Assembly: GCA_905479615.1 (NCBI GenBank)
Contig: CAJQNH010000044.1
Coordinates: 1 to 6,138, forward strand
Direction of reading: 5' to 3'
DNA from: an uncultured Eudoraea sp.
GTDB taxonomy: Bacteria; Bacteroidota; Bacteroidia; Flavobacteriales; Flavobacteriaceae
Length of the DNA stretch: 6,138 nt
How positions within the stretch are numbered: position 1 is the first letter of the stretch; each line of letters opens with the position of its first letter. Below are positions 1 to 5,900 of the stretch, piece after piece. Below the pieces are notes generated by a model. That model was not told the DNA's origin. It did no database searches and was given only the letters and a program-made list of their open reading frames with translations. Made by a program: the position numbers and the translations under genes.

Positions 1-158
1 AATAAAGTTGCTTTATAACTTCTTATTTCAAATTTGTCATATTTTTTATTGACTACATAAGCATAAGTTTCAATATTCCTTTGGCTATTAAAAGCAAATA
101 CCTGTACAATAATAAAACCTAACAGTATTACTCCAAGTACAATTAATAATATCTTCAT
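1..158 (-). CDS. SOUL heme-binding family protein, N-terminal part (cut by window edge)
   Basis: Only the first 52 codons are present; the gene runs off the left edge. The translation starts with one hydrophobic segment (residues about 3-22, rich in Ile, Leu and Val) and continues with IETYAYVVNKKYDKFEIRSY. That fits the opening of SOUL/HBP domains, where a 'Ie...Y.v...y..fEiR.Y' pattern is conserved. The family binds heme or tetrapyrroles in some members; in bacteria its role is mostly unknown. The leader suggests a membrane-anchored or periplasmic protein. An in-frame ATG at 180-182 would add eight residues (MAKYLKTK) and is a possible alternative start; I prefer 158 because the hydrophobic segment then directly follows Met-Lys. 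Attc-like element A lies immediately upstream. Family call is from pattern memory on a fragment. Confidence 0.72.
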   Translation of the reverse strand, partial: MKILLIVLGVILLGFIIVQVFAFNSQRNIETYAYVVNKKYDKFEIRSYKATL

Positions 159-200
159 TTTTGTTTTTAAGTATTTAGCCATTTTAATTGTTAATGAACA

Positions 201-332
201 CCAACGATTTTGTGTATGATTTCGTTGTGGAATCATCCGTAGGATTATTCCGTTTAGAAATCAGCCATTGATTTATACTTTTATTTTGGTGTGGCACAAA
301 ACCACAATGAATTATACCCTTTGTTGGCAACA
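201..332 (-). repeat. attC-like intergenic element A
   Basis: This palindromic spacer lies between the parE stop and the SOUL gene. Outer cores are CCAACG at 201-206 and GTTGGCAACA at 323-332. The inner box GTGTATGA (212-219) faces ATTATACC (311-318). The inner arms CGTTGTGG (223-230) and CCACAATG (302-309) pair at 7 of 8 positions. The middle holds a second small hairpin, 229-238 with 242-251 (9 of 10 paired). The core at 323-332 is complementary not to the left core of this element but to 920-929, the far end of the parDE unit. This is the pattern expected for an integron cassette boundary, although the cores are not canonical GTTRRRY. The likely unit boundary, by analogy with G^TT cleavage, is between 204 and 205. 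Confidence 0.6.
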
Positions 333-338
333 GTTTTA

Positions 339-626
339 CTATAATAATTCATTCAAATCTTGTCTTCCTATAATTGCAATAATATCTACGGTTTTTTCAT
401 TGACCTTGAAATAAATACTGTCCACACCGCAAACGCATCGTCTATAATCTTTCCTTATGTGATCTACTGCTTTAAACGAAAAGGGTTGTTGAGCAATTAT
501 TTCGAAATGTTCGAAAAAAGATTCGAAGTATTTGTCGGCTTGAATCATTCCAAATTTTTTGACCCCGTACTGATGAATTCGAATCAAGTCTTCTTTGGCC
601 TGATTGCTTAATCTATATTTAGCCAT
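339..626 (-). CDS. parE: ParE/RelE-family toxin
   Basis: The 95-residue product matches the length and layout of ParE toxins. It has an N-terminal helical hairpin (LSNQAKEDLIRIHQYGVKKF, residues 6-25), a second helix through 'ADKYFESFFEHFEIIAQQP' (30-48), a strand-rich half with the basic stretch HIRKDYRRC (56-64), and the typical end 'VDIIAIIGRQDL' (80-91). Characterised ParE proteins poison DNA gyrase; the target here is inferred from the family and is untested. The start ATG (624-626) overlaps the 3' end of the antitoxin frame by 8 nt (ATGGCTAA), a common arrangement for translational coupling. The toxin frame looks intact while the upstream antitoxin is frameshifted, which is odd. No second promoter is evident, so expression should depend on the antitoxin promoter and on coupling. 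Confidence 0.88.
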   Translation of the reverse strand: MAKYRLSNQAKEDLIRIHQYGVKKFGMIQADKYFESFFEHFEIIAQQPFSFKAVDHIRKDYRRCVCGVDSIYFKVNEKTVDIIAIIGRQDLNELL

Positions 627-857
627 TTAATAATGACTTTGATTGAGCTAAAATTTCTTCTTTACTATCTTTAGAAAACCCACTATTCTCAGCTTTTTCA
701 AGCTTCGCTCTAATCCAGTCAATCTGAACCTGTTGTTTTCTAGCTTGTCTAATCAAATCATTAACAAGCTCACTTTTCTTGAATATTCATTGTTTTCAAC
801 TTGGTTCTTTAACCATTCATCATTAGGTTTAGAAAATGATATACTTTGACGTGCCAT
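619..857 (-). pseudogene. parD: ParD-family antitoxin with a one-base frameshift
   Basis: The frame opens at ATG 855-857 as MARQSISFSKPNDEWLKNQ, a ParD-type ribbon-helix-helix start, and reads correctly to about residue 26 (ENNEYS). It then shifts in the A-run at about 774-779 (minus strand TCAAGAAAAGTGAG). Frame 0 hits TGA at 753-755 after 34 residues. Supplying one base there restores a 79-residue ParD ending in LLNG with TAA at 619-621: KSELVNDLIRQARKQQ, then a C-terminal toxin-binding tail including IRAKLEKAENSGFSKDS. The span of 239 nt is exactly one less than 80 codons. The downstream half has no ATG in its own frame; the first in-frame codon after the preceding TGA is ATA. It may be a true mutation, a sequencing or assembly error in the homopolymer, or less likely a slippage site. 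ParD normally neutralises ParE and represses the operon. Confidence 0.85.
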
Positions 858-870
858 AATATTTAAATTG

Positions 871-890
871 TTGGTGTAAATATACACCAA
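871..890. promoter_or_regulatory. Probable ParD operator palindrome
   Basis: Perfect 8-bp arms TTGGTGTA (871-878) and TACACCAA (883-890) surround a 4-nt centre, 14 nt upstream of the antitoxin ATG. Ribbon-helix-helix antitoxins bind short palindromes at their own promoter, so position and symmetry suggest the autoregulatory operator. It overlaps the candidate -7 element. Binding is inferred. Confidence 0.6.
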
Positions 891-908
891 TTATGAATCA
901 AACGCAAA
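877..908 (-). promoter_or_regulatory. Candidate Bacteroidota-type promoter of parDE
   Basis: On the minus strand TTTG (complement of 905-908) is followed after 20 nt by TATATTTA (complement of 877-884). The Bacteroidota sigma-ABfr consensus is TTTG, 19-21 nt, TAnnTTTG; only the last base of the -7 box differs. It lies upstream of the antitoxin start and overlaps the palindrome at 871-890, which is the usual geometry for repression. Confidence 0.5.
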
Positions 909-919
909 TATTTGTTAAT

Positions 920-1049
920 TGTTGCCAACGTGGTGTGTATGAGCAATAGCTCCTACAAGATGTTTGATTTATTAGTTTAGTTTGTTTTCTTCTTGAAATT
1001 TCCTTGTGATGATAATCTGAGCTGTTGCTTATACACGTTGTTGAAGCTA
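920..1049 (-). repeat. attC-like intergenic element B
   Basis: This is the clearest of the six elements. Left core TGTTGCCAAC (920-929) is followed by GTGTATGA (935-942). The right side has TTATACAC (1029-1036) and CGTTGTTG (1036-1043). The inner arms AGCAATAGCTC (942-952) and GAGCTGTTGCT (1019-1029) pair at 10 of 11 positions. The left core is complementary to 323-332, beyond parDE. The right core CGTTGT(TGA)AGCTA (1036-1049) is complementary to TAGCTACAACG at 2814-2824, beyond the GNAT and esterase genes, apart from a 3-nt bulge. The predicted cassette boundary is between 928 and 929. The element begins directly after the GNAT stop codon in the direction of transcription. Confidence 0.62.
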
Positions 1050-1050
1050 G

Positions 1051-1515
1051 TTATTTTTTCCATTTTATTTTCACTGCAGATATTTTTTCATGTTCTAGTC
1101 TATTTTTCACCAATATCTCAAACCCATTCTTTAAATAAAAACTCAAAGGTGATTCGTAAATTTCCCCATTTTGCTTTTTATCATTACTATGGTCAATTAC
1201 CCAACCGTTTAATTCAGATTCCTTTTCTTTTACAAGATTCAACATCTTCTTTCCAAGTCCTTTTCCTTGAAATTTAGAGTCCAAAATTATTGCAAACCAT
1301 TTCTCATTTTCTCTTATAAAATCAAAATACCAACCTTTTATATTTTGATCCTTATCAACCATAATAATATGAGATTGTATGCTTAAATTTTTTAAATAAT
1401 TCTCAAAGTCTGCTAAATTTCGATAATTTAACTTTTCAGGATATTCATTATTCCACAAATCACAGATTTCTTGTTTTTGTGATTTCGATAATTTCAAGGT
1501 TTTAATGAATTGCAA
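1051..1515 (-). CDS. GNAT-family N-acetyltransferase
   Basis: The 154-residue product fits a single GNAT domain, which transfers an acetyl group from acetyl-CoA to an amine; the substrate cannot be told from sequence. Motif A is visible as AIILDSKFQGKGLGKKML (residues 75-92), with the acetyl-CoA pyrophosphate loop Q83-G-K-G-L-G88. Motif B is SPLSFYLKNGFEI (122-134), the usual 'fY.k.GF' pattern. The protein is cytoplasmic, without a leader. There is no ATG in frame: the start used is TTG at 1513-1515, and the only upstream room is TAG CTA ATT AAA TCA GAC GCA before it. TTG starts are uncommon in this phylum, so the natural 5' end may have been lost. It follows the esterase gene by only 27 nt with no attC-like element between them, so the two are probably co-transcribed. 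Element B follows its stop. Confidence 0.82.
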   Translation of the reverse strand: MQFIKTLKLSKSQKQEICDLWNNEYPEKLNYRNLADFENYLKNLSIQSHIIMVDKDQNIKGWYFDFIRENEKWFAIILDSKFQGKGLGKKMLNLVKEKESELNGWVIDHSNDKKQNGEIYESPLSFYLKNGFEILVKNRLEHEKISAVKIKWKK

Positions 1516-1542
1516 TGCGTCTGATTTAATTAGCTATAAAGG

Positions 1543-2739
1543 TTAGTTATCTTTCAATCTTTTAATAATAACTTTAAATTCTTCTTCTCGCCCATAATTA
1601 TATTTTTCTGATATTTTTATTGCTTCTTTATATGTTGATATTGCCATTTCAATATTTTCATTTTTTTCATAAGTTGATGCTAAAAAATTCAATAATCCAA
1701 CGTCAAAAGAGTAGGCTTCTACACTTCTTTTTATTACTGTAATGGCTTCCGATAGATTTTTGTCATTCATCAAACTAGACGCTATTTGAACGTAAGCTTC
1801 TGCCGATTGCTTTGCTTCCTTTCCATATTTAGACATAATCATTTCTTCATGTTTCAAGAATTTTTCATCACTATAATTATCCATTAGCGAATCGGGTACT
1901 TCCATATCAGAAAAAATGAATTTCAAGCCATAGTAATTTGATAATAAAGTAGAAGACATATGACCTTCATTTAGCATTTCTTGATGTTTAAACTCAACCT
2001 TCTCAGGTTTGTTTGCTTTTAACACATCAACAAAATTTTGGAGTTCTTTTCGCATTCCCCATTCGGTTCCAGATTCATTGGTTCCAATACCAAAAAACAA
2101 TCTCTTTTCTAAATTTGGATGTGATTTGAAAAATGTTTCTGCTAGCTTAATAATCTCGTGTTGCTTCCACCAAAGAGATGGGCTCATGATAATGTATGCA
2201 TCAAATAAATCAGGTTTATTGAGAAGTACAGAAGCTGTGAATAATCCACCGAGGGAGTGACCTTCTAAAATACGAAATGGGTGTGTTCTGTAATTCGTAT
2301 CTATATAAGGAATCAATTCTTTTTCTATGAAGTCTGAGAATTTTGGACCTCCACCACTTCTAGGCCAATTTTCATCAACTGTTGGAGAGAAATCTCTATC
2401 TCTATTGGTGCTTTCAATACCCACAATAATCATTGGGGGCACGCTTCCTGTTCTTGTCAATACCTCCACAGTACCTATTGTATGCCAAATGTTTTGCAAA
2501 CCGTCAGTTAGATAAAGTACTGGGTAATCGGCATTGCTTTCTGCATAGTTTTGAGGTAATGAAATTATTATGGGACGGTCTTCGTCCATGATTTTAGAAG
2601 AAAACAAAGATGTAGAACCAATGGTTAATAGTTCTTCCTTTTTAAAATCTTTTTCAACTGAAATGTCTGTATCCAGTTTTGATTGACAACTTGAAAAAAG
2701 AATTACAAGTAAAAAAGTGTAGCTAGTTATTTTTAGCAT
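1543..2739 (-). CDS. Esterase D/Fes-like alpha/beta-hydrolase lipoprotein with C-terminal TPR-like region
   Basis: The 398-residue product starts with a lipoprotein signal (residues 1-17) and lipobox LFSSC, Cys18 being the predicted lipidated residue, so it should sit in the periplasm or outer membrane. Residues about 40-275 match the esterase D family (enterobactin esterase Fes/IroE-like): strand 'YPVLYLTDG' (72-80), nucleophile elbow EGHSLGG with Ser162, 'MSPSLWW' (185-191), and a late His in NEGHMSS (His260). Ser162 and His260 are the likely catalytic pair; the acid is not certain, with Glu222 or Glu226 in 'GTNESGTEWGM' as candidates. Residues about 310-385 form alpha-helical repeats resembling two TPR units (AEAYVQIASSLM..., LLNFLASTYEKNENIEMAISTYKEAI). 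It cleaves an ester in the periplasm; a siderophore or an acyl ester are both possible. The GNAT gene follows by 27 nt. Confidence 0.85.
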   Translation of the reverse strand: MLKITSYTFLLVILFSSCQSKLDTDISVEKDFKKEELLTIGSTSLFSSKIMDEDRPIIISLPQNYAESNADYPVLYLTDGLQNIWHTIGTVEVLTRTGSVPPMIIVGIESTNRDRDFSPTVDENWPRSGGGPKFSDFIEKELIPYIDTNYRTHPFRILEGHSLGGLFTASVLLNKPDLFDAYIIMSPSLWWKQHEIIKLAETFFKSHPNLEKRLFFGIGTNESGTEWGMRKELQNFVDVLKANKPEKVEFKHQEMLNEGHMSSTLLSNYYGLKFIFSDMEVPDSLMDNYSDEKFLKHEEMIMSKYGKEAKQSAEAYVQIASSLMNDKNLSEAITVIKRSVEAYSFDVGLLNFLASTYEKNENIEMAISTYKEAIKISEKYNYGREEEFKVIIKRLKDN

Positions 2740-2813
2740 TCTAATTATCTTTTAATATTGAATAGTAAAGACGAGGGTAATGATTAATTGTGGCAAGCAA
2801 ACACGATATAAAT

Positions 2814-2942
2814 TAGCTACAACGTATTGGTTATTAGCAGTAGCTCACCCCTAATGTTGATTTTATTTTATTTGTTTGTTTCTACTTTGATTTTCGTTTT
2901 GTTACGATTTGAAGCTATTGGTTATTCCCGTTGTTGCAAATA
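2814..2942 (-). repeat. attC-like intergenic element C
   Basis: The left side reads TAGCTACAACG (2814-2824) followed by TTGGTTATTAGCAG. The right side reads GAAGCTATTGGTTATT (2911-2926) and CCCGTTGTTGCAAATA (2927-2942). The inner arms AGTAGCT (2839-2845) and AGCTATT (2913-2919) pair at 6 of 7. The right core GTTGT(TGC)AAATA (2930-2942) is complementary to TATTTACAAC at 3226-3235, across the small membrane-protein gene, with a 3-nt bulge at the same place as in element B. Predicted cassette boundary between 2822 and 2823. It is the most diverged inner box (GGTTAT instead of GTGTAT). Confidence 0.55.
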
Positions 2943-3005
2943 TGTTGCTAATCAAATCTGAATTTAAGCTCCCCCATAAAATTTGTACTTAGTATAATAT
3001 GCTCT

Positions 3006-3212
3006 TTATCTGTTTAAGCCTGTTTTTTGTTTAACAAAGGAATAAACAAAGGGAATAAAACCAACCATTAGAAAAGCAAAATAAGCTACCTCAAGGCTAA
3101 AGAAATAATTTAATACAAGAAAAGGTATAGTTATTAATATTGAAGCCATTATTAGGGTTAGAATCAATTGAAGAATTCTAACAGAGTTTCCGACAAGTTT
3201 TATAAAATCCAT
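3006..3212 (-). CDS. Small two-helix membrane protein, function unknown
   Basis: The 68-residue product is mostly hydrophobic, with two predicted transmembrane segments at about residues 13-35 (ILQLILTLIMASILITIPFLVL) and 40-60 (LEVAYFAFLMVGFIPFVYSFV), a short charged start (MDFIK) and a basic tail (KQKTGLNR). I do not recognise a family. The gene stands alone in a unit of about 412 bp bounded by elements C and D, and the ATG lies only 22 nt from the predicted unit boundary, leaving little room for a promoter of its own. About 60 nt of AT-rich sequence between its stop and element C shows no further gene. A single short gene with its own flanking cores supports reality, since non-coding units are less common in such arrays. 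It could be an immunity-like or stress-related membrane peptide, but nothing in the sequence decides this. Confidence 0.65.
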   Translation of the reverse strand: MDFIKLVGNSVRILQLILTLIMASILITIPFLVLNYFFSLEVAYFAFLMVGFIPFVYSFVKQKTGLNR

Positions 3213-3225
3213 TTTTCTAATTAAT

Positions 3226-3324
3226 TATTTACAACCGTCTAGGCTATGGTTAGTAAGTGAACTAAAAGTAGTGAACTTTGGGTTAAGCACCAAAACCGTA
3301 TTAATTATAGCCATTGTTAGCCAC
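3226..3324 (-). repeat. attC-like intergenic element D
   Basis: This is the shortest element. The inner arms GGCTATGGTTAGTA (3242-3255) and TATTAATTATAGCC (3299-3312) pair at 11 of 14. The outer left core TATTTACAAC (3226-3235) pairs with 2930-2942 across the membrane-protein gene. The outer right core GTTAGCCAC (3316-3324) is exactly complementary to GTGGCTAAC at 4578-4586 across the serine hydrolase gene. Predicted cassette boundary between 3234 and 3235. The right core is separated from the hydrolase stop codon (3327-3329) by only 2 nt. Confidence 0.6.
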
Positions 3325-3326
3325 TG

Positions 3327-4511
3327 TTATTGTTTTTTTGCATACTTTAGAAGTGTTCGGTAAATGTCTCTTACTTCTATCATGCCGTTTTCAGTATCAG
3401 ATGTATTTACAAATACAATAATACCTATTCCATTTTCCCTTAAAAAATATGCGTGTGAAAGCAAGCCTAAATCGCTTCCGCTATGACCAATTTTTTCTGA
3501 ATCCACAGTCCAAAAAACACCTTTTCTAAAATCAGAAGAAACAGGATCTTTCATCATTTCTTTATAACTTTCAGTAGTTAATAAATTATCTTCACCTTCA
3601 TATCCTCGAATCATTGTACTTAAAAATTTACCATAATCGATTACATTTGACATTAAATTACCATCAGGATAAGTTATTAAATCCCCATCTGGCATAGGAT
3701 ATCCGTACCAGTACAATATTGATGTATCTCTTGGCTCGTAATTTTTACCTCTCCAACCTGTATTGTTCATCTGCAAAGGAATTAATATGTGTTCTTTTAC
3801 AAATTCAGCATAATTTTCACCTGTTGTTTGTTCAATGATGAAGGCTGCAATATTTGCTCCCATATTACTATACTTATAAACTGTTCCTGGGCGGTTTATG
3901 GAAAAATGCTGTTCCTTTTTGTACAAAATTTGGCCTTCTACATATTGTTTTTTAATAAATTCGCCTAGCGGCATCATTTCATTTTTATTGAATAAATCAA
4001 CCCAAGTCTTCACTTCTGCCTTTAATTCATTATCGGTAAAATTGTTATAAAAGGGAGGTATTTTATTTTTAAATATATACGTTTTTCCGTAGGTAGCATC
4101 ACCATCAAGAATACTTGAGGTATGGTTAACGAGTTGTTGTATGGTAATGTTTTCGTTTGGAAAATTCGGATTGTATATTTTAAAAGGCAAATAATCATTA
4201 ATAGGGTCACTCAATCTTAATTTCCCGATTTCTTGGGCTTTCATTAAAGCAACGGCAAGGAAAGTTTTAGAAATAGAAGCGATAGGTTGTACCGTATGGA
4301 TAGTGTATGTTTTTTTCGTTTTTTTATTAGCATAACCAAAGCCTTTAGCATACATAACGCTATCTTGGTTTACAATAGCCACACTAAATCCAACAAGATT
4401 ACTGTTCTTACTTAATTTAGACAACTCAATAGTAATTGAATCATTAATGCTTTGTGCTTTGATTGATGTGTTTATAGCTAGTATTAAGACGAGCATAATT
4501 ATTTTTTTCAT
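3327..4511 (-). CDS. Class C beta-lactamase-like serine hydrolase, secreted
   Basis: The 394-residue product belongs to the serine beta-lactamase/penicillin-binding-protein-like hydrolase family (PF00144 type). A Sec signal peptide covers residues 1-19 (MKKIIMLVLILAINTSIKA, cleavage before QS), so the enzyme is exported. The three active-site motifs are present: S79-I-S-K82 in 'PIASISKTF', Y214-S-N216 in 'VYKYSNMGAN', and H343-S-G345 in 'IGHSGSDLG'. The last replaces the KTG of true AmpC enzymes, as is normal in esterase, D-aminopeptidase and peptidase members. Family features such as 'GFSVAIVNQDSVMYAKGFGYAN' (41-62) and 'LQLVNHTSSI' type (125-134) also fit. Beta-lactam resistance should not be assumed; ester or D-amino-acid peptide hydrolysis is equally likely. 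It sits alone between elements D and E, whose outer cores match exactly across it. No clear promoter was found in the 65 nt before the ATG. Confidence 0.88.
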   Translation of the reverse strand: MKKIIMLVLILAINTSIKAQSINDSITIELSKLSKNSNLVGFSVAIVNQDSVMYAKGFGYANKKTKKTYTIHTVQPIASISKTFLAVALMKAQEIGKLRLSDPINDYLPFKIYNPNFPNENITIQQLVNHTSSILDGDATYGKTYIFKNKIPPFYNNFTDNELKAEVKTWVDLFNKNEMMPLGEFIKKQYVEGQILYKKEQHFSINRPGTVYKYSNMGANIAAFIIEQTTGENYAEFVKEHILIPLQMNNTGWRGKNYEPRDTSILYWYGYPMPDGDLITYPDGNLMSNVIDYGKFLSTMIRGYEGEDNLLTTESYKEMMKDPVSSDFRKGVFWTVDSEKIGHSGSDLGLLSHAYFLRENGIGIIVFVNTSDTENGMIEVRDIYRTLLKYAKKQ

Positions 4512-4577
4512 AGAATAGTCTATTTTGTTTAAAAGAAGACGAGTAGAAGATTCTTATGTTACGCTATTTTTTTAATT

Positions 4578-4778
4578 GTGGCTAACCTTTAGTATAGGGT
4601 AAGTAGGGCAGATGAAAGCGACAAACTTTCAAGGTTGCTCTGAGCCAAAGCGTTGTATTTTGTTTTTATCTTATTCATTTTAAAAGCCAACTCCGCCGAT
4701 TTGGCGGAGTTGGCTAATAGCACTGAACTTTCTAAACCACTGAACACCCTATTTGCTATATACAGTGTTAGCAAACGT
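4578..4778 (-). repeat. attC-like intergenic element E (long, with internal hairpin)
   Basis: The inner arms TATAGGGTAAGTAGGG (4593-4608) and CCCTATTTGCTATA (4747-4760) pair imperfectly. The outer left core GTGGCTAAC (4578-4586) pairs exactly with 3316-3324 across the serine hydrolase. The outer right core GTTAGCAAACGT (4767-4778) pairs at 10 of 12 with 5901-5912 across the esterase. At about 200 bp it is longer than its siblings because the middle carries a GC-rich hairpin (4685-4715). Both cores here are of the GCTAAC variant, while elements A, B and F have GCCAAC. Predicted cassette boundary between 4585 and 4586. Confidence 0.58.
4681..4715 (-). terminator. Intrinsic-terminator-like GC-rich hairpin inside element E
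   Basis: GCCAACTCCGCC (4686-4697) and GGCGGAGTTGGC (4703-4714) form a perfect 12-bp stem, 13 bp with A4685-T4715, around a 5-nt loop. On the minus strand the stem is followed by TTTT (complement of 4682-4685), giving a Rho-independent terminator shape about 70 nt after the esterase stop. The stem is GC-rich in a very AT-rich spacer and resembles REP-type hairpins of Bacteroidota, so it may be an inserted repeat that serves as terminator. Confidence 0.6.
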
Positions 4779-4784
4779 TTTAGA

Positions 4785-5873
4785 CTATAAACCTAAATGT
4801 CTATTAACAAAAGTTGAAATCTTTTTATAAGATACTTCCGTTTCTGGCATAGGGCTTTGCTGGAAAACATGCCACATGCCTTCATAAACATCAAGTTTTG
4901 CTTCTATACCAGCAGCTTCAATAGCTTGATAAATTCTAACACTATTACTCAAGAAAATGCATTTTGTGCCTTCTGTTATAAGAGTTGGGGAAAATCCTTT
5001 AGAAAAATCGCCATAGATTGGTGATACTCTGGCATCGGTTAAATTCAGATCATTGGCATATGCTTTTGCACTACTTAAAAGTAATTCATTTCCTAGGGTA
5101 GGATCTGTATTTTCGAGAGTATGATATGTATCTCCATTATTACTCAAATCTGCCCAAGGCGACAATAGAACAACTGCTGCAGGAACTCCCAAACCTTGAT
5201 CACGCAGATTATGAACAGTTGAGATGGTCAAGCCACCACCAGCAGAATCACCAAAAATGGCAATATCAGTCATTGTGTAACCTTGCTTTAATAGTTCTTT
5301 TATCACAGTAACAACCTGCTCTTGAATTTCATCCCATCTTGCAAAGGGTGGGTTTGTGTAGTCAATAGAGACGACGTGTAAGCCAGTTACATCTGCCATC
5401 GGAACAGCAGAGGTTAATGTACTGTGGGCGCTAAACAAAGTGTATGCACCACCATGGCAATAAATAAAAACCTTCCTATTCTCCTTCCAGTCCTTGGGGT
5501 AGATATGTACCACAGGTACACCAGCTATTTCGTCATCAACAATTTTTGCCTGAAATTTTGCAACAACTTTCTCATTGACTTCGCGTTTAGCCACCTCAAC
5601 GTCATTATGTGTTTTGTGCCAACCCTTCATATCGTCGGCTTCTGGAAATTGACGGCCATAAGGTTTAGCATCATAAATAGCTGTTAAGTTTTTTTGTGCT
5701 TCAGGTGAAATAGTCGTTGGAATGTAGTTATTCCGAATATTCATTGGGTCAATGTTTTCCTGATTAGGAACTTGAGTTTTAGATGAGTCCTGATTACATG
5801 ATGCAAATAACAAGGCAGATACAAATAGAAAGACATTTTTTTGATTTGCAAAAAAGTTTAAGATTGATTTCAT
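4785..5873 (-). CDS. HSL-family alpha/beta-hydrolase (esterase/lipase) lipoprotein
   Basis: I start at ATG 5871-5873, giving 362 residues: MKSILNFFANQKNVFLFVSALLFASC is a lipoprotein leader with lipobox LFASC (Cys26). The frame stays open to 5945, but that would add 24 polar residues before the leader and run into element F. Residues about 105-360 form an alpha/beta-hydrolase fold 3 (hormone-sensitive lipase) domain: oxyanion motif HGG (His140-Gly142, in 'YCHGGAYTLFSAH'), nucleophile elbow GDSAGG with Ser210, 'LSPWADLS' (237-244), and the late His335 in 'YEGMWHVFQ'. The segment that usually carries the acid reads EGTKCIFLSNS (301-311), where relatives as I recall them have GTRE...LSDS; the acid is therefore unclear. 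It is expected to cleave short acyl esters in the periplasm or on the outer membrane. A hairpin terminator follows. It sits alone between elements E and F. Confidence 0.87.
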   Translation of the reverse strand: MKSILNFFANQKNVFLFVSALLFASCNQDSSKTQVPNQENIDPMNIRNNYIPTTISPEAQKNLTAIYDAKPYGRQFPEADDMKGWHKTHNDVEVAKREVNEKVVAKFQAKIVDDEIAGVPVVHIYPKDWKENRKVFIYCHGGAYTLFSAHSTLTSAVPMADVTGLHVVSIDYTNPPFARWDEIQEQVVTVIKELLKQGYTMTDIAIFGDSAGGGLTISTVHNLRDQGLGVPAAVVLLSPWADLSNNGDTYHTLENTDPTLGNELLLSSAKAYANDLNLTDARVSPIYGDFSKGFSPTLITEGTKCIFLSNSVRIYQAIEAAGIEAKLDVYEGMWHVFQQSPMPETEVSYKKISTFVNRHLGL

Positions 5874-5900
5874 ATTACATTTTATTAAAATATACATTAT

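Noticed and set aside
360..611. Plus-strand frame opposite parE
   Set aside because: Antisense shadow of a recognisable toxin gene with no recognisable product.
770..780. Programmed -1 frameshift in parD
   Set aside because: The A-run is only four long and not a standard slippery heptamer, and I see no convincing stimulatory structure; mutation or sequencing error is simpler, so it is kept only as an option.
205..928. Reading each unit as a transposon with terminal inverted repeats
   Set aside because: The end repeats are unit-specific rather than shared, neighbouring units abut without target duplications that I can see, and no transposase is present; the cassette model explains the inner arms too.
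993..1277. Plus-strand 94-codon frame over element B and the GNAT gene
   Set aside because: Antisense to a clear GNAT domain and crossing the repeat element; its hydrophobicity reflects the T-rich strand.
4022..4210. Minus-strand 62-codon frame inside the serine hydrolase gene
   Set aside because: Out-of-frame shadow; the main frame has all family motifs.
4589..4774. 61-codon minus-strand open frame
   Set aside because: It lies wholly inside element E, translating the cores and the terminator hairpin; composition follows the palindrome and no family or start signal supports it.
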